Positions 1 through 9,191 are shown, counted from the stretch's first letter. The stretch is 46,782 bases of DNA from Mycolicibacterium tusciae (GCF_002086795.1 NZ_MVIM01000025.1:1-46782), one strand, 5' to 3'. Translations and numbers: made by a program. Notes: generated by a model not told the origin, from the letters alone.

Positions 1-81
1 CCACCCCCTCCGTCTCCGACCGTCACCGCACTCCCCCCGCCACCGCAGGTACCCGGGACGGACTGCCGGGAATTGTCATGA
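1..81 (+). CDS. pstP: PstP Ser/Thr phosphatase, C-terminal tail (partial)
   Basis: The first 26 codons in frame 1 encode a proline-rich tail ending in PGTDCRELS and stop at TGA 79-81, which overlaps the rodA ATG by four bases (ATGA). In mycobacteria the gene directly upstream of rodA is pstP (ppp), the membrane PP2C-type phosphatase that reverses PknA/PknB phosphorylation. Its extracytoplasmic end is Pro-rich. Only the end is in the window, so the assignment rests on synteny, tail composition and the overlap. No catalytic residues are visible. Confidence 0.75.
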   Translation, partial: PPPPSPTVTALPPPPQVPGTDCRELS

Positions 82-1490
82 CCACCCAGCCGCAGTCACC
101 GGTGGCCGTCACTCCCCCGCTTCCGAACAGGCGCAACGCCGAGCTGTTCCTGCTCGGCTTCGCCGCGGTCATCACCACGGTCGCGCTGCTGCTCGTCGAG
201 GCCAATCAGGAACAGGGCCTGCGTTGGGACCTGGCCCAGTACGTCGTCGCGTATCTGGCGCTCTTCGCAGGCGCGCATCTCGCGATACGACGGTTCGCGC
301 CGTACGCCGACCCGCTGCTGCTTCCTGTCGTCGCGCTGCTGAATGGGTTGGGGCTGGTGATGATTCACCGTCTGGACCTCGCCGAGGGCGTGCTCATCCA
401 GCAGGGCCTCGGCGGCACCGCCGACCAGCAGATGCTGTGGACCCTCGTCGGAGTCATCGGCTTCTCGCTCGTCGTGATCTTCCTGCGGGACCACCGCATC
501 CTCGCGCGCTACGGCTACGTGTGTGGGCTCACCGGCCTGGTTCTGCTGATCATTCCGGCGGTCCTGCCCAGCTCGATGTCCGAGCAGAATGGCGCGAAGA
601 TCTGGATTCGGTTGCCGGGCTTCTCCATTCAGCCGGCCGAGTTCTCGAAGATCCTGCTGCTCGTCTTCTTCGCCTCGGTCCTGGTGTCCAAGCGCAGCGT
701 GTTCACCAGCGCCGGCAAGCACTTCCTCGGCATGGACCTGCCCCGGCCCCGCGACCTCGCTCCGCTGCTGGCGGCATGGATCGCGTCGATCGGCGTGATG
801 ATCTTCGAGAAGGACCTCGGCACCTCGCTGCTGCTGTACGCGTCGTTCTTGGTGATGGTTTACATCGCAACCGACCGGCTCAGCTGGGTGGTCATCGGCC
901 TGGGACTGTTCGCCGCGGGAAGCGTTGCGGCATATCACCTTTTCGGTCACGTCCAGGTTCGCGTGCAAAACTGGCTGGATCCGTTCGCCGACCCCGATGG
1001 CGCCGGCTACCAGATGGTGCAGTCGATGTTCAGCTTCGCCACGGGCGGGATTTTCGGTACCGGCCTGGGCAACGGGCAGCCCGGCACGGTGCCCGCCGCG
1101 TCGACCGACTTCATCATCGCAGCCATCGGTGAGGAACTCGGTCTGGTCGGCCTGGCAGCCGTCCTGATGCTGTACACGATCGTGATCATCCGTGGCCTTC
1201 GCACGGCGATCGCGGTGCGCGACAGCTTCGGCAAGCTGCTGGCCGCCGGGTTGGCGTCGACGCTGGCGATCCAGCTGTTCATCGTCGTGGGCGGCGTGAC
1301 GAAGCTGATCCCGTTGACCGGTCTCACCACACCGTGGATGTCCTACGGCGGCTCGTCACTGCTGGCCAACTACCTGCTGCTGGCGATCCTGGTCCGGATA
1401 TCCCACTCCGCGCGGCGCCCCATCGTCACCAGCCCGCAGTCCGCGACCCCGATCGCGGCGGTGAGCACCGAGGTGATCGAGAAGGTATGA
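78..1490 (+). CDS. rodA: RodA, SEDS-family peptidoglycan glycosyltransferase
   Basis: 470 residues, a polytopic membrane protein of the FtsW/RodA/SpoVE family. SEDS proteins polymerise lipid II into glycan strands and work with a class B PBP, here PbpA encoded next. Visible signatures are the run of hydrophobic segments, the conserved NGAKIWIRL stretch (about residues 173-181), EKDLGTSLL in the middle, and the C-terminal TDFIIAAIGEELGLVG and PLTGLTTPWMSYGGSS motifs typical of the family. The start ATG overlaps the pstP stop and the TGA overlaps the pbpA ATG, so translation is probably coupled. Length matches the mycobacterial homologue (about 469). Confidence 0.95.
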   Translation: MTTQPQSPVAVTPPLPNRRNAELFLLGFAAVITTVALLLVEANQEQGLRWDLAQYVVAYLALFAGAHLAIRRFAPYADPLLLPVVALLNGLGLVMIHRLDLAEGVLIQQGLGGTADQQMLWTLVGVIGFSLVVIFLRDHRILARYGYVCGLTGLVLLIIPAVLPSSMSEQNGAKIWIRLPGFSIQPAEFSKILLLVFFASVLVSKRSVFTSAGKHFLGMDLPRPRDLAPLLAAWIASIGVMIFEKDLGTSLLLYASFLVMVYIATDRLSWVVIGLGLFAAGSVAAYHLFGHVQVRVQNWLDPFADPDGAGYQMVQSMFSFATGGIFGTGLGNGQPGTVPAASTDFIIAAIGEELGLVGLAAVLMLYTIVIIRGLRTAIAVRDSFGKLLAAGLASTLAIQLFIVVGGVTKLIPLTGLTTPWMSYGGSSLLANYLLLAILVRISHSARRPIVTSPQSATPIAAVSTEVIEKV

Positions 1491-2962
1491 ACACCTCACT
1501 GCGCCGCATCGCCGTCTCGGTCATGGTCCTCGTCGTGCTCCTGCTGGCCAATGCCACGCTCACCCAGGTGTTCACCGCGGACGGCCTGCGGTCGGATCCG
1601 CGCAATCAGCGGGTGTTGCTCGACGAGTACTCGCGTCAGCGCGGCCAGATCTCGGCGGGCGGTCAGCTGCTGGCGTATTCGGTGTCGACCAACGGCCGGT
1701 TCCGCTTCCTTCGCGTGTATCCCAATCCGTACGCGTATGCGCCCGTCACCGGGTTCTACTCACTGCAGTACTCGAGCACCGGACTCGAGCGCGCCGAGGA
1801 CACCGTCCTCAACGGGTCGGATCAACGCCTGTTCGGGCGGCGGCTCGCCGACTTCTTCACCGGTCGTGACCCGCGTGGCGGGAATGTCGACACCACCATC
1901 AAACCCCAAGTGCAACAAGCGGCCTGGGACGCGATGAAGGACGGCTGCGGCGGCCCGTGCAAGGGCTCGGTGGTGGCACTCGAGCCGTCCACCGGCAAGA
2001 TCCTGGCAATGGTGTCGTCGCCGTCCTACGATCCCAATCTGCTGGCCACCCACAATCTGGAGGAGCAGTCGGCCGCCTGGCAGCGGCTGCGCGACGATCC
2101 CGATGCACCGCTGCTGAACCGCGCGATCTCCGAAACCTACCCGCCCGGCTCGACATTCAAGGTCATCACTACCGCGGCCGCGCTCGAAAGCGGTGCGAAC
2201 GAGAACACCCAGGTGACGACCGCGGCGCGAATCCCGTTGCCGGACAGCACCGCAACCCTGGAGAACTTCGACGGCTCCACTTGTGGTCCTGGCCCGACGA
2301 CCACGCTGCGTCAGGCATTTGCGAAGTCGTGCAACACGGCATTCGTCGAGCTCGGCTTGGACGCGGGAAGGGATGCCGTGCGATCCGCGGCGCAGTCCTT
2401 CGGAATGGACACCCCTCCCTCGATGATCCCGCTGCAGGTCGTCGAGTCGACCGTGGGACCGATTCCCGACGACGCCGCGCTGGGCATGTCGAGCATCGGG
2501 CAGAAGGACGTCGCGGTGACGCCGTTGCAGAACGCGTTGGTGGCCGCGACCATCGCGAACGACGGGGTGACGATGCGTCCGTACCTGGTCGATAGCCTTA
2601 AGGGACCCGACCTTGGCAATATCGGGTCGGCGGCGCCGCAGGAAGAGCGGCGAGCGGTGTCGCAGGAGGTCGCCGATACACTGACGGATCTGATGGTCGC
2701 CGCTGAGCAGGTCACGCAGCAGAAGGGAGCCATCGCCGGCGTGCAGATCGCTTCGAAGACCGGCACGGCGGAGCACGGTACCGATCCGCGCAACACCCCA
2801 CCGCATGCCTGGTACATCGCATTCGCCCCGGCGCAGGCACCCAAGGTCGCCGTCGCCGTGCTGGTCGAGGACGGGGGCGACCGCTTGTCCGCCACCGGAG
2901 GGACGCTGGCCGCGCCGATTGGGCGGGCCACCATCGCCGCAGCTCTGCGGGAGGGAACATGA
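1487..2962 (+). CDS. pbpA: PbpA, class B penicillin-binding protein (transpeptidase)
   Basis: 491 residues, the same length as M. tuberculosis PbpA. An N-terminal signal anchor (about residues 8-30) is followed by a dimerisation region and the transpeptidase domain. The active-site motifs are present: GSTFK (SxxK, about residue 222), SCN (SxN) and SKTGTAEHG (KTG). It cross-links peptidoglycan as partner of RodA, and in mycobacteria PbpA is regulated by PknB phosphorylation. I chose the ATG at 1487 that overlaps the rodA stop. The frame stays open to 1334, but that upstream part is antisense to nothing useful and merely reads rodA in another frame. Confidence 0.95.
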   Translation: MNTSLRRIAVSVMVLVVLLLANATLTQVFTADGLRSDPRNQRVLLDEYSRQRGQISAGGQLLAYSVSTNGRFRFLRVYPNPYAYAPVTGFYSLQYSSTGLERAEDTVLNGSDQRLFGRRLADFFTGRDPRGGNVDTTIKPQVQQAAWDAMKDGCGGPCKGSVVALEPSTGKILAMVSSPSYDPNLLATHNLEEQSAAWQRLRDDPDAPLLNRAISETYPPGSTFKVITTAAALESGANENTQVTTAARIPLPDSTATLENFDGSTCGPGPTTTLRQAFAKSCNTAFVELGLDAGRDAVRSAAQSFGMDTPPSMIPLQVVESTVGPIPDDAALGMSSIGQKDVAVTPLQNALVAATIANDGVTMRPYLVDSLKGPDLGNIGSAAPQEERRAVSQEVADTLTDLMVAAEQVTQQKGAIAGVQIASKTGTAEHGTDPRNTPPHAWYIAFAPAQAPKVAVAVLVEDGGDRLSATGGTLAAPIGRATIAAALREGT

Positions 2963-2984
2963 GCTCCCGAGCCGGAGGCGAGAT

Positions 2985-4334
2985 ATGAGCCCGAGAGTTG
3001 GAGTGACGCTGTCCGGCCGCTACCGGCTGCAGCGGCTCATCGCCACCGGCGGCATGGGCCAGGTCTGGGAAGGTATCGACTCCCGGCTGGGCCGCCGTGT
3101 CGCGGTCAAGGTGCTCAAGGCCGAGTACTCCGAGGACGCGGAGTTCGTCGAACGGTTCCGCGCCGAGGCGCGCACCGTGGCGATGCTCAACCACCCCGGT
3201 ATCGCCAGTGTGTACGACTACGGCGAAACCGACATGGACGGTGAGGGCCGCACCGCCTACCTGGTGATGGAACTCGTCAACGGCGAGCCGCTGAACTCGG
3301 TGCTCAAGCGCACCGGCCGGCTCTCGCTGCGCCATGCGCTGGACATGCTCGAGCAGACCGGCCGGGCGCTGCAGGTCGCCCACACCGCGGGGCTGGTACA
3401 TCGTGACGTCAAACCGGGCAACATCCTGATCACGCCGACCGGTCAGGTGAAACTCACCGACTTCGGCATCGCGAAGGCCGTCGACGCCGCCCCGGTCACC
3501 CAGACCGGGATGGTGATGGGCACCGCCCAGTACATCGCCCCCGAGCAGGCGCTCGGCCATGACGCCACCGCGGCCAGCGACGTGTACTCACTGGGAGTCG
3601 TTGGCTACGAGTCTGTTTCGGGCAAGCGGCCCTTCACCGGAGACGGTGCGCTGACCGTCGCGATGAAGCACATCAAGGAGACGCCTCCGCCACTGCCCGC
3701 CGACCTGCCGCCCAACGTACGCGAGCTGATCGAGATCACCCTGGTCAAGAATCCGGGTATGCGGTATCGCTCCGGCGGGCTGTTCGCCGACGCGGTCGCC
3801 GCCGTCCGCTCGGGCCGACGTCCCCCGCGGCCGAACCAGGCGCCGACACTCGGCCGGGCCACCCCCGCGGCCGTGCCCTCGGCTGCCCAGGCTCGCGCCG
3901 CCGCGGATCTGACCACCCGCTCCCCCGCCACCGCCGCCCGGCCCCGTCCGGCCACCGGAAGTCATCGCCCTCCCCCAGCGCCGTCTCGCGGCACGTTCTC
4001 CTCGGGCCAGCGAGCGCTGCTGTGGGCGGCCGGTGTGCTCGGTGCCCTGGCCATCGTCATCGCGATTCTGATCGTGCTCAACGCTCAGGACCGCAAGGAC
4101 CAGGAGCAGACACCGCAGCCGACGATCACCGACACGATCACCGAGACCACGCCCTTCTCGCCGACAGCGATGCCGGAACGGCCCGGGCAGGCAGGTGGGG
4201 GTGATGGTGGGGCAGAATTCGGGGTAACCCGACTCAATGCGATCGCGTCCCCGGCAACGGTGCAGGTGACGCGTCCGCCCACCGAGCCGCAGGGCACACG
4301 GTCCTCATCGACGCCAGAACAGACATTGCAATGA
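2985..4334 (+). CDS. pknA: PknA, transmembrane Ser/Thr protein kinase
   Basis: 449 residues. The cytoplasmic Hanks-type kinase domain (about residues 13-275) shows the glycine loop TGGMGQVWE, catalytic lysine in VAVKVLK, HRDVKPGN and DFG, and activation-loop threonines in VTQTG. A Pro/Ala-rich juxtamembrane linker precedes one membrane segment (about 340-361) and a short extracytoplasmic tail without PASTA repeats. It phosphorylates cell-division and wall-growth proteins with PknB. The start is the ATG at 2985, preceded by GGAGGCGAG and matching the conserved MSPRVGVTLSGRY start. Reading further upstream would overlap pbpA by 158 bases. It overlaps pknB by four bases. Confidence 0.95.
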   Translation: MSPRVGVTLSGRYRLQRLIATGGMGQVWEGIDSRLGRRVAVKVLKAEYSEDAEFVERFRAEARTVAMLNHPGIASVYDYGETDMDGEGRTAYLVMELVNGEPLNSVLKRTGRLSLRHALDMLEQTGRALQVAHTAGLVHRDVKPGNILITPTGQVKLTDFGIAKAVDAAPVTQTGMVMGTAQYIAPEQALGHDATAASDVYSLGVVGYESVSGKRPFTGDGALTVAMKHIKETPPPLPADLPPNVRELIEITLVKNPGMRYRSGGLFADAVAAVRSGRRPPRPNQAPTLGRATPAAVPSAAQARAAADLTTRSPATAARPRPATGSHRPPPAPSRGTFSSGQRALLWAAGVLGALAIVIAILIVLNAQDRKDQEQTPQPTITDTITETTPFSPTAMPERPGQAGGGDGGAEFGVTRLNAIASPATVQVTRPPTEPQGTRSSSTPEQTLQ

Positions 4335-6205
4335 CAACCCCGCAACACCTGTCCGACCGGTACGAACTCGGCGACATCCTGGGCTTCGGCGGCATGTCCG
4401 AAGTCCATTTGGCGCGCGATCAGCGGTTGCACCGCGACGTCGCCGTCAAGGTGCTGCGCGCAGATCTCGCCCGCGATCCGAGCTTCTACCTCCGATTCCG
4501 ACGGGAGGCGCAGAACGCCGCCGCGCTGAACCACCCCGCCATCGTCGCGGTCTACGACACCGGTGAGGCGGAGACGCCCAACGGCCCGCTGCCCTACATC
4601 GTGATGGAGTATGTCGAGGGCGTCACGCTGCGCGACATCGTCCACACCGAGGGGCCGATGGAGCCGCGCCGGGCCATCGAGGTGATCGCCGATGCGTGCC
4701 AGGCGCTGAACTTCAGCCACCAGCACGGGATCATCCACCGCGACGTCAAACCCGCGAACATCATGATCAGCAACACCGGCGCGGTGAAGGTGATGGACTT
4801 CGGCATCGCACGCGCGCTCGCCGACGCCAACAATGTCACCCAGACCGCCGCCGTGATCGGCACCGCGCAGTACCTGTCCCCCGAGCAGGCGCGCGGCGAG
4901 AAGGTCGACGCCCGTTCCGACGTCTACTCACTGGGCTGCGTCCTGTACGAAATCCTCACTGGCGAACCACCTTTCGTCGGTGATTCACCGGTTGCCGTGG
5001 CCTATCAACACGTCCGCGAGGACCCGGTGCCCCCCTCGCAGCGCCACGAAGGCATCTCCCCCGAGCTGGATGCCGTCGTCCTCAAGGCCCTCGCAAAAAA
5101 CCCTGACAACCGGTATCAGACGGCGGCGGAGATGCGCACCGATCTGGTGAAAGTGCACAGCGGAGAGCAACCCGACGCACCCAAGGTGTTCACCGACGCC
5201 GAGCGCAGCTCGCTGATGTCGGCCGCGCCGGGCGACCACCAGACCGAGCAAATCGACACCGTCGGTCGAGCGCAGCCCCGGTACATCGAGCGGGAGCGGC
5301 GCGGTTCGGTCGGCCGCTGGCTGATCGCGGTGGCGGTGCTCGCCGTGCTGACGGTGCTGGTGACGCTGGCGATCAACACCTTCGGCGGCAGCACACGCGC
5401 CGTCCAGGTGCCCGACGTGAGCGGCAAGGTGTCGGCCGACGCGATCGCCGAGCTGCAGAACCGCGGGTTCAGAACTCGTTCGCTGCAGAAGCCCGATTCC
5501 AACGTGCCTCCCGACCACGTCATCGGCACCGACCCGGCCGCCAACGCGTCGGTCGACGCCGGTGACGAGATCACCATCAATGTGTCCACCGGCCCCGAGC
5601 AGCGTGAGATCCCCGACGTCAGGAACCTCAGCTACGACGACGCCGTCGAGAAGCTCGCCGACGCCGGCTTCGAGAACTTCCGGCCGTCGTCGTCGCCGTC
5701 GACACCGGAGATGAAGGACAAGGTGCTCGGCACCAATCCGCCGGTCAACCAGACGTCGGCGATCACCAACGAGATCACGATCGTGCTGGGCGCGGGCCCC
5801 GAGACGCGTCCCGTCCCTGACGTGAAAGACCAATCGCAGGAGAGCGCTGTACAGATCCTCACCGCGTCGGGCTTCACCACTACCGTCCCGGTGCAGGTGG
5901 ACAGCACCCTTCCGGCCGGTCAATCGATCGGAACCAATCCGCCTGCGGGACAAACCGTTCCGGTCGATACGGTGATCCAGGTACAGGTCTCGCGGGGTAA
6001 CCAGTTCATCATGCCGGACCTCCGAGGCCAGTTCTGGACCGACGCCGAGCCGCGACTGCGTGCCCTCGGCTGGACGGGCGTGCTGGACCGTGGCGGCGAC
6101 GTGCAGAACAGCGGTCAGCGCACCAACGCGGTGGTGACTCAGAGCCCGTCAGCCGGGACCGGTGTGAACTACGACAGCCGGATCACGCTGAGCTTCGCGT
6201 CGTAG
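4331..6205 (+). CDS. pknB: PknB, PASTA-domain Ser/Thr protein kinase
   Basis: 624 residues, close to the usual 626. The kinase domain (about 10-275) has GFGGMSEVH, VAVKVLR (K40), HRDVKPANIM, DFG and the activation-loop threonines of VTQTAAV. One membrane segment follows (about 332-354), then four PASTA repeats that sense muropeptides or lipid II outside the cell. In mycobacteria it is the master kinase of cell-wall growth, with substrates including CwlM and MurJ, both encoded in this window. Its 3' end overlaps the convergent amidotransferase gene by 23 bases. Confidence 0.96.
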   Translation: MTTPQHLSDRYELGDILGFGGMSEVHLARDQRLHRDVAVKVLRADLARDPSFYLRFRREAQNAAALNHPAIVAVYDTGEAETPNGPLPYIVMEYVEGVTLRDIVHTEGPMEPRRAIEVIADACQALNFSHQHGIIHRDVKPANIMISNTGAVKVMDFGIARALADANNVTQTAAVIGTAQYLSPEQARGEKVDARSDVYSLGCVLYEILTGEPPFVGDSPVAVAYQHVREDPVPPSQRHEGISPELDAVVLKALAKNPDNRYQTAAEMRTDLVKVHSGEQPDAPKVFTDAERSSLMSAAPGDHQTEQIDTVGRAQPRYIERERRGSVGRWLIAVAVLAVLTVLVTLAINTFGGSTRAVQVPDVSGKVSADAIAELQNRGFRTRSLQKPDSNVPPDHVIGTDPAANASVDAGDEITINVSTGPEQREIPDVRNLSYDDAVEKLADAGFENFRPSSSPSTPEMKDKVLGTNPPVNQTSAITNEITIVLGAGPETRPVPDVKDQSQESAVQILTASGFTTTVPVQVDSTLPAGQSIGTNPPAGQTVPVDTVIQVQVSRGNQFIMPDLRGQFWTDAEPRLRALGWTGVLDRGGDVQNSGQRTNAVVTQSPSAGTGVNYDSRITLSFAS

Positions 6206-6857
6206 CCGCGGCGACCGCGGTCGCAACTTCGTCCTCCAGCCGACTGACGAGGGTCTCGGCCGGCGCGGCGCCGCAGTAGCCCAACCAGTTGGCCAGCATG
6301 CGGTGCCCGCCCTCGGTCAGGATCGACTCGGGGTGGAATTGCACACCGTGAATGGGCAATTCGACGTGTCGCACGCCCATGACGACGCCACCCTCGGTGC
6401 GGGCGATCACTTCGAGTTCGGCCGGCATCGTCTCGGGGAGAATGGTCAGCGAGTGATAGCGCGTGGCGGTGAACGGATCCGGAAGACCTTGCAGCACACC
6501 GCTATTGGAGTGGTGCACCGTGCTGGTCTTGCCATGCAGCAGTTCGGGCGCACGGTCGACGGTGCCACCGAACGCCACGCCGATGGCCTGGTGACCCAGG
6601 CACACGCCGAGCAGCGGCGTCGCGGCCGCCGCGCAGGCCTTCACGAGGGGGATCGACGCGCCCGCGCGTTCGGGGGTACCGGGGCCGGGGGAGAGGAGCA
6701 CCCCGTCGAACGTCGCCGCCACATCGGCGATGTCGTCCTCGGTGCCCAGGCGGTCGTCGTCGTTGCGCCAGACTTCGGCGTTCACCCCGAGCTGGCCCAG
6801 ATACTGGACGAGGTTGAACACGAAGCTGTCGTAGTTGTCGACGACGAGGACACGCAT
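6183..6857 (-). CDS. trpG: Glutamine amidotransferase, anthranilate/ADC synthase component II (TrpG/PabA)
   Basis: 224 residues of class I glutamine amidotransferase. The nucleophile is Cys86 in GVCLGHQ, and the His-Glu pair lies in the later FHPES motif. The N terminus VVDNYDSFVFNL is typical of TrpG/PabA. It supplies ammonia to chorismate-using partners, giving anthranilate for tryptophan or aminodeoxychorismate for folate, and actinobacterial copies may serve both. No synthase partner gene is next to it, so the pathway cannot be fixed from context. It converges on pknB with a 23-base overlap. Confidence 0.9.
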   Translation of the reverse strand: MRVLVVDNYDSFVFNLVQYLGQLGVNAEVWRNDDDRLGTEDDIADVAATFDGVLLSPGPGTPERAGASIPLVKACAAAATPLLGVCLGHQAIGVAFGGTVDRAPELLHGKTSTVHHSNSGVLQGLPDPFTATRYHSLTILPETMPAELEVIARTEGGVVMGVRHVELPIHGVQFHPESILTEGGHRMLANWLGYCGAAPAETLVSRLEDEVATAVAAATTRSSA

Positions 6858-6885
6858 AAGGCCAGGTTACCGGTCTTTCTCCGGG

Positions 6886-7635
6886 TCAGTAGCCGACGGG
6901 TCCCGCGGGCTTGGCGAACTTCATCCGCACCGGCTCGCGGTAACCCACCAGCTCGACCTGCGTCCGGGGCTCCTCGGTGTAGCCGAGCCCGAACCGGACC
7001 ACGTACTGCCGGTACAGCGTGACCAACGGTGCGGCGGCCAGTGCGGCCTGCATGACTTCCGCGTCGCCGATCGCGGTGACGACGTACGGCGGGCTGTAGG
7101 TCCGTCCGTTGAGGAGCAGCGTGTTGCCCACACAGCGCGGCGCCGAGGTGCCGATGATCCGCTGGTCCTGCATCTGGATGCCCTCGGCCCCTGCGCTCCA
7201 CAGCGCATTGAGCACGGCGTCGATGTCCTGCTGGTGCACCACGAGGTCGTCTGGGGTTGCGTCGCGGGGGAAACGGCCCTCAGCGTCGCGCTGCGCGTCG
7301 TTCAGCGTCACCACCAGGCCGGGGCCGCGCATCGGTTCCAGGCCGGCCTCGACGGCCAGCTGGGCAGACCGCTTGGTGATGGCGGCCAATGCTGCGTCTG
7401 CCCCCGGCGAGCCGCCGTGATGGGAGTCGAGGGTGTTAGCCAGCGAGTCACGTTCTGCGGCCAGCCGATCCACCGACTGTTGTGCCTCGCGCACCAGGTC
7501 GACCAACCGGGGCGCGTCGCTGCGTCTGATCTCGCCGCCGTCGGACACATTGTGCGTCGCAGCCAGCAGAAGCCCGGCCAACAGGCAGACCACGGGCACG
7601 CCGAACCGCCATACGGACTTCGACCTGGGCGCCAT
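6886..7635 (-). CDS. DUF881 family membrane-anchored protein (Rv0012-like)
   Basis: 249 residues. A short basic N terminus and one hydrophobic segment (about 11-27) anchor a coiled-coil stretch (DLVREAQQSVDRLAAERDSL), followed by the DUF881 domain with GPGLVVTLNDA and AEGIQMQDQRI. DUF881 proteins resemble division-associated YlxW-type proteins, but no biochemical role is established. The ATG at 7635 was chosen because AGGAGA lies seven bases upstream. The frame is open 58 codons further, but that would run into the divergent crgA promoter. It sits between trpG and crgA as in other mycobacteria. Confidence 0.85.
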   Translation of the reverse strand: MAPRSKSVWRFGVPVVCLLAGLLLAATHNVSDGGEIRRSDAPRLVDLVREAQQSVDRLAAERDSLANTLDSHHGGSPGADAALAAITKRSAQLAVEAGLEPMRGPGLVVTLNDAQRDAEGRFPRDATPDDLVVHQQDIDAVLNALWSAGAEGIQMQDQRIIGTSAPRCVGNTLLLNGRTYSPPYVVTAIGDAEVMQAALAAAPLVTLYRQYVVRFGLGYTEEPRTQVELVGYREPVRMKFAKPAGPVGY

Positions 7636-7665
7636 TGGCGTGTCTCCTGGAGGTGGTGCCTGCGA

Positions 7666-7671
7666 TAGGCT
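7666..7671 (+). promoter_or_regulatory. Candidate -10 element for crgA
   Basis: TAGGCT fits the mycobacterial TANNNT -10 pattern and lies 46 bases before the crgA ATG, inside the divergent gap with the DUF881 gene. No clear -35 hexamer is visible, which is common for mycobacterial housekeeping promoters. Confidence 0.4.
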
Positions 7672-7717
7672 AGGTACATCGTCGCACCGTGTGACGCCGT
7701 CTGTCCCGAAGGTACGC

Positions 7718-7981
7718 ATGCCCAAGTCCAAGGTTCGCAAGAAGAACGACTTCACGATCAAGCCGGTGAGCCGGACCCCGGTCAAGGTCAAGGCCGGACC
7801 GTCGAGCACCTGGTTCGTCGTGTTTTTCGTCGGCCTGATGCTGATCGGGCTGGCGTGGCTGCTGGTGTTCCAGTTGGCGTCCTCCGCGATTCCCTTCCTG
7901 GCGGATCTCGGCCCGTGGAACTACGCGATCGCGTTTGCCTTCATGATCAGTGGGCTGTTGCTCACGATGCGCTGGCGCTGA
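7718..7981 (+). CDS. crgA: CrgA, cell-division membrane protein
   Basis: 87 residues with a basic cytoplasmic start (MPKSKVRKKNDF) and two membrane segments (about 30-55 and 67-84) ending in MRWR, the standard CrgA architecture. CrgA is a divisome scaffold that contacts FtsZ, FtsQ, FtsI and CwsA, and cwsA lies 1.2 kb downstream. The ATG at 7718 has GAAGG upstream, and extending the frame further would only read antisense to the DUF881 gene. Confidence 0.93.
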   Translation: MPKSKVRKKNDFTIKPVSRTPVKVKAGPSSTWFVVFFVGLMLIGLAWLLVFQLASSAIPFLADLGPWNYAIAFAFMISGLLLTMRWR

Positions 7982-8071
7982 GCAATACAACAAGCGGTAT
8001 GAATTCATCCACGCTTCCGCGCGTTACCCGTTTAGCAACCTTCCGGCCACCAGATCACACGGTTGTTATTC

Positions 8072-8101
8072 ATCCCCATTGGGGATAGCACTTGTGGATA
8101 A
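8072..8101. promoter_or_regulatory. Palindrome plus isolated DnaA box upstream of the PH-domain gene
   Basis: ATCCCC-ATT-GGGGAT at 8072-8086 is a 6-3-6 inverted repeat. Seven bases later, 8093-8101 reads TGTGGATAA, the exact reverse complement of the classical DnaA box TTATCCACA. The 155-base gap between crgA and the next gene is clearly more AT-rich than its surroundings and holds the promoter of that gene. What binds the palindrome is unknown. Confidence 0.45.
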
Positions 8102-8136
8102 CTTCATTAGCCACGGTAAAAGGGTGTTAGCGCGTC

Positions 8137-8553
8137 GTGCAGCAAACTGAGTGGAGTCCGCCCACGCTCGGCATCGCAGCCCTTGGCGTAGGCGGCCTTA
8201 TCTTGGCTGTGGGCGCTGTGACGCTGATCACAGACCCTCCTGGACGTGTCCTAGTCGGCATTGCCGCGGTCGGGTTAATTGTGTTTGCAAGCTTGTCGTG
8301 GCGGGCGCGGCCCAAGCTGGCAATCAAAAATGGCGCCCTCGTTACCCGCGGTCTAATGGGTGAAACCGAGCTGCGGCAGGCCGATATTAAGCTGATCCGG
8401 ATCACGGAGTTCCGCCGCATCGGGCGTAAAACGCGGCTGCTGGAGATCGACACGGTCGATGACCGGCTACTCGTGTTCACCCGGTGGGACCTGGGCACCG
8501 ACCCGCTGCACGTGCTGGACGCACTGACAGCGGCCGGCTTCGCCGGCTCCTGA
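8137..8553 (+). CDS. PH-domain membrane protein (Rv0010c-like)
   Basis: 138 residues. Two hydrophobic segments (about 11-31 and 37-53) are followed by a PH-like domain containing ITEFRRIGRKTRLLEIDTVDDRLLVFTRWDLGTDPLHVLDALTAAG. The GTG start gives the MQQTEWSPPT start seen in the M. tuberculosis homologue Rv0010c. Function is unknown; bacterial PH-like membrane proteins often act as scaffolds. It converges with ppiA, three bases apart. The upstream gap carries a palindrome and a DnaA box. Confidence 0.8.
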   Translation: MQQTEWSPPTLGIAALGVGGLILAVGAVTLITDPPGRVLVGIAAVGLIVFASLSWRARPKLAIKNGALVTRGLMGETELRQADIKLIRITEFRRIGRKTRLLEIDTVDDRLLVFTRWDLGTDPLHVLDALTAAGFAGS

Positions 8554-8556
8554 CGC

Positions 8557-9084
8557 TCAGGCGATGGTGATGGACTCGACGACCACTGGATCGGTCGGCC
8601 GGTCGCGCTGATCCGTGGCTGTCGTCGCGATCGCGTCGACCACCTTCTGCGACTCCGCATCCACGACCTCACCAAAGATGGTGTGCTTGCGGTTCAGGTG
8701 CGGCGTCTTGCCGACCGTGATGAAGAACTGCGAGCCGTTGGTCCCCGGGCCCCGGTTCGCCATGGCGAGCAGGTACGGCTTGTCGAACTGCAACTCGGGG
8801 TGAAACTCGTCGGCGAACTCGTAGCCCGGGCCGCCGCGGCCGCTGCCCTCCGGATCGCCGCCCTGGATCATGAACCCGTCGATGACCCGGTGGAAGACCA
8901 TGCCGTCGTAGAACGGTCCCGACGATCCGCCTGAGGCGTTACCGGTGCTGTAGTCCTTGGTGCCCTGCGCCAGTCCCACGAAGTTGGCGACGGTCTTGGG
9001 TGCGTGATTTCCGAACAGCGCGATTTTGATGTCACCACGGTTGGTGTGCAGCGTCGCGGTCGCTGTCTGTATGGGGCTCGTCAC
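8557..9084 (-). CDS. ppiA: PpiA, cyclophilin-type peptidyl-prolyl cis-trans isomerase
   Basis: 175 residues of cyclophilin fold, with FHRVIDGFMIQGGDP (catalytic Arg and the conserved Phe/Gln), TNGSQFFIT and the HTIFGEVV end segment. No signal peptide is visible, so it should act in the cytoplasm as a proline isomerase or chaperone. I chose the GTG at 9084 (VTSPIQTATATLHTNRGD). An ATG at 9120 would add 12 residues, and neither has a strong ribosome-binding site. It stands alone between two plus-strand genes. Confidence 0.9.
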   Translation of the reverse strand: MTSPIQTATATLHTNRGDIKIALFGNHAPKTVANFVGLAQGTKDYSTGNASGGSSGPFYDGMVFHRVIDGFMIQGGDPEGSGRGGPGYEFADEFHPELQFDKPYLLAMANRGPGTNGSQFFITVGKTPHLNRKHTIFGEVVDAESQKVVDAIATTATDQRDRPTDPVVVESITIA

Positions 9085-9191
9085 GGGATGCCAGTGTGCC
9101 ACGCCGCCATGAACGCTCAACGGGCACCGCTGGGTAGCGCTGCATGGCAGTCTGGTAACGACTCCCGTTCAGGCCGCCAGAGAGGTGCACC

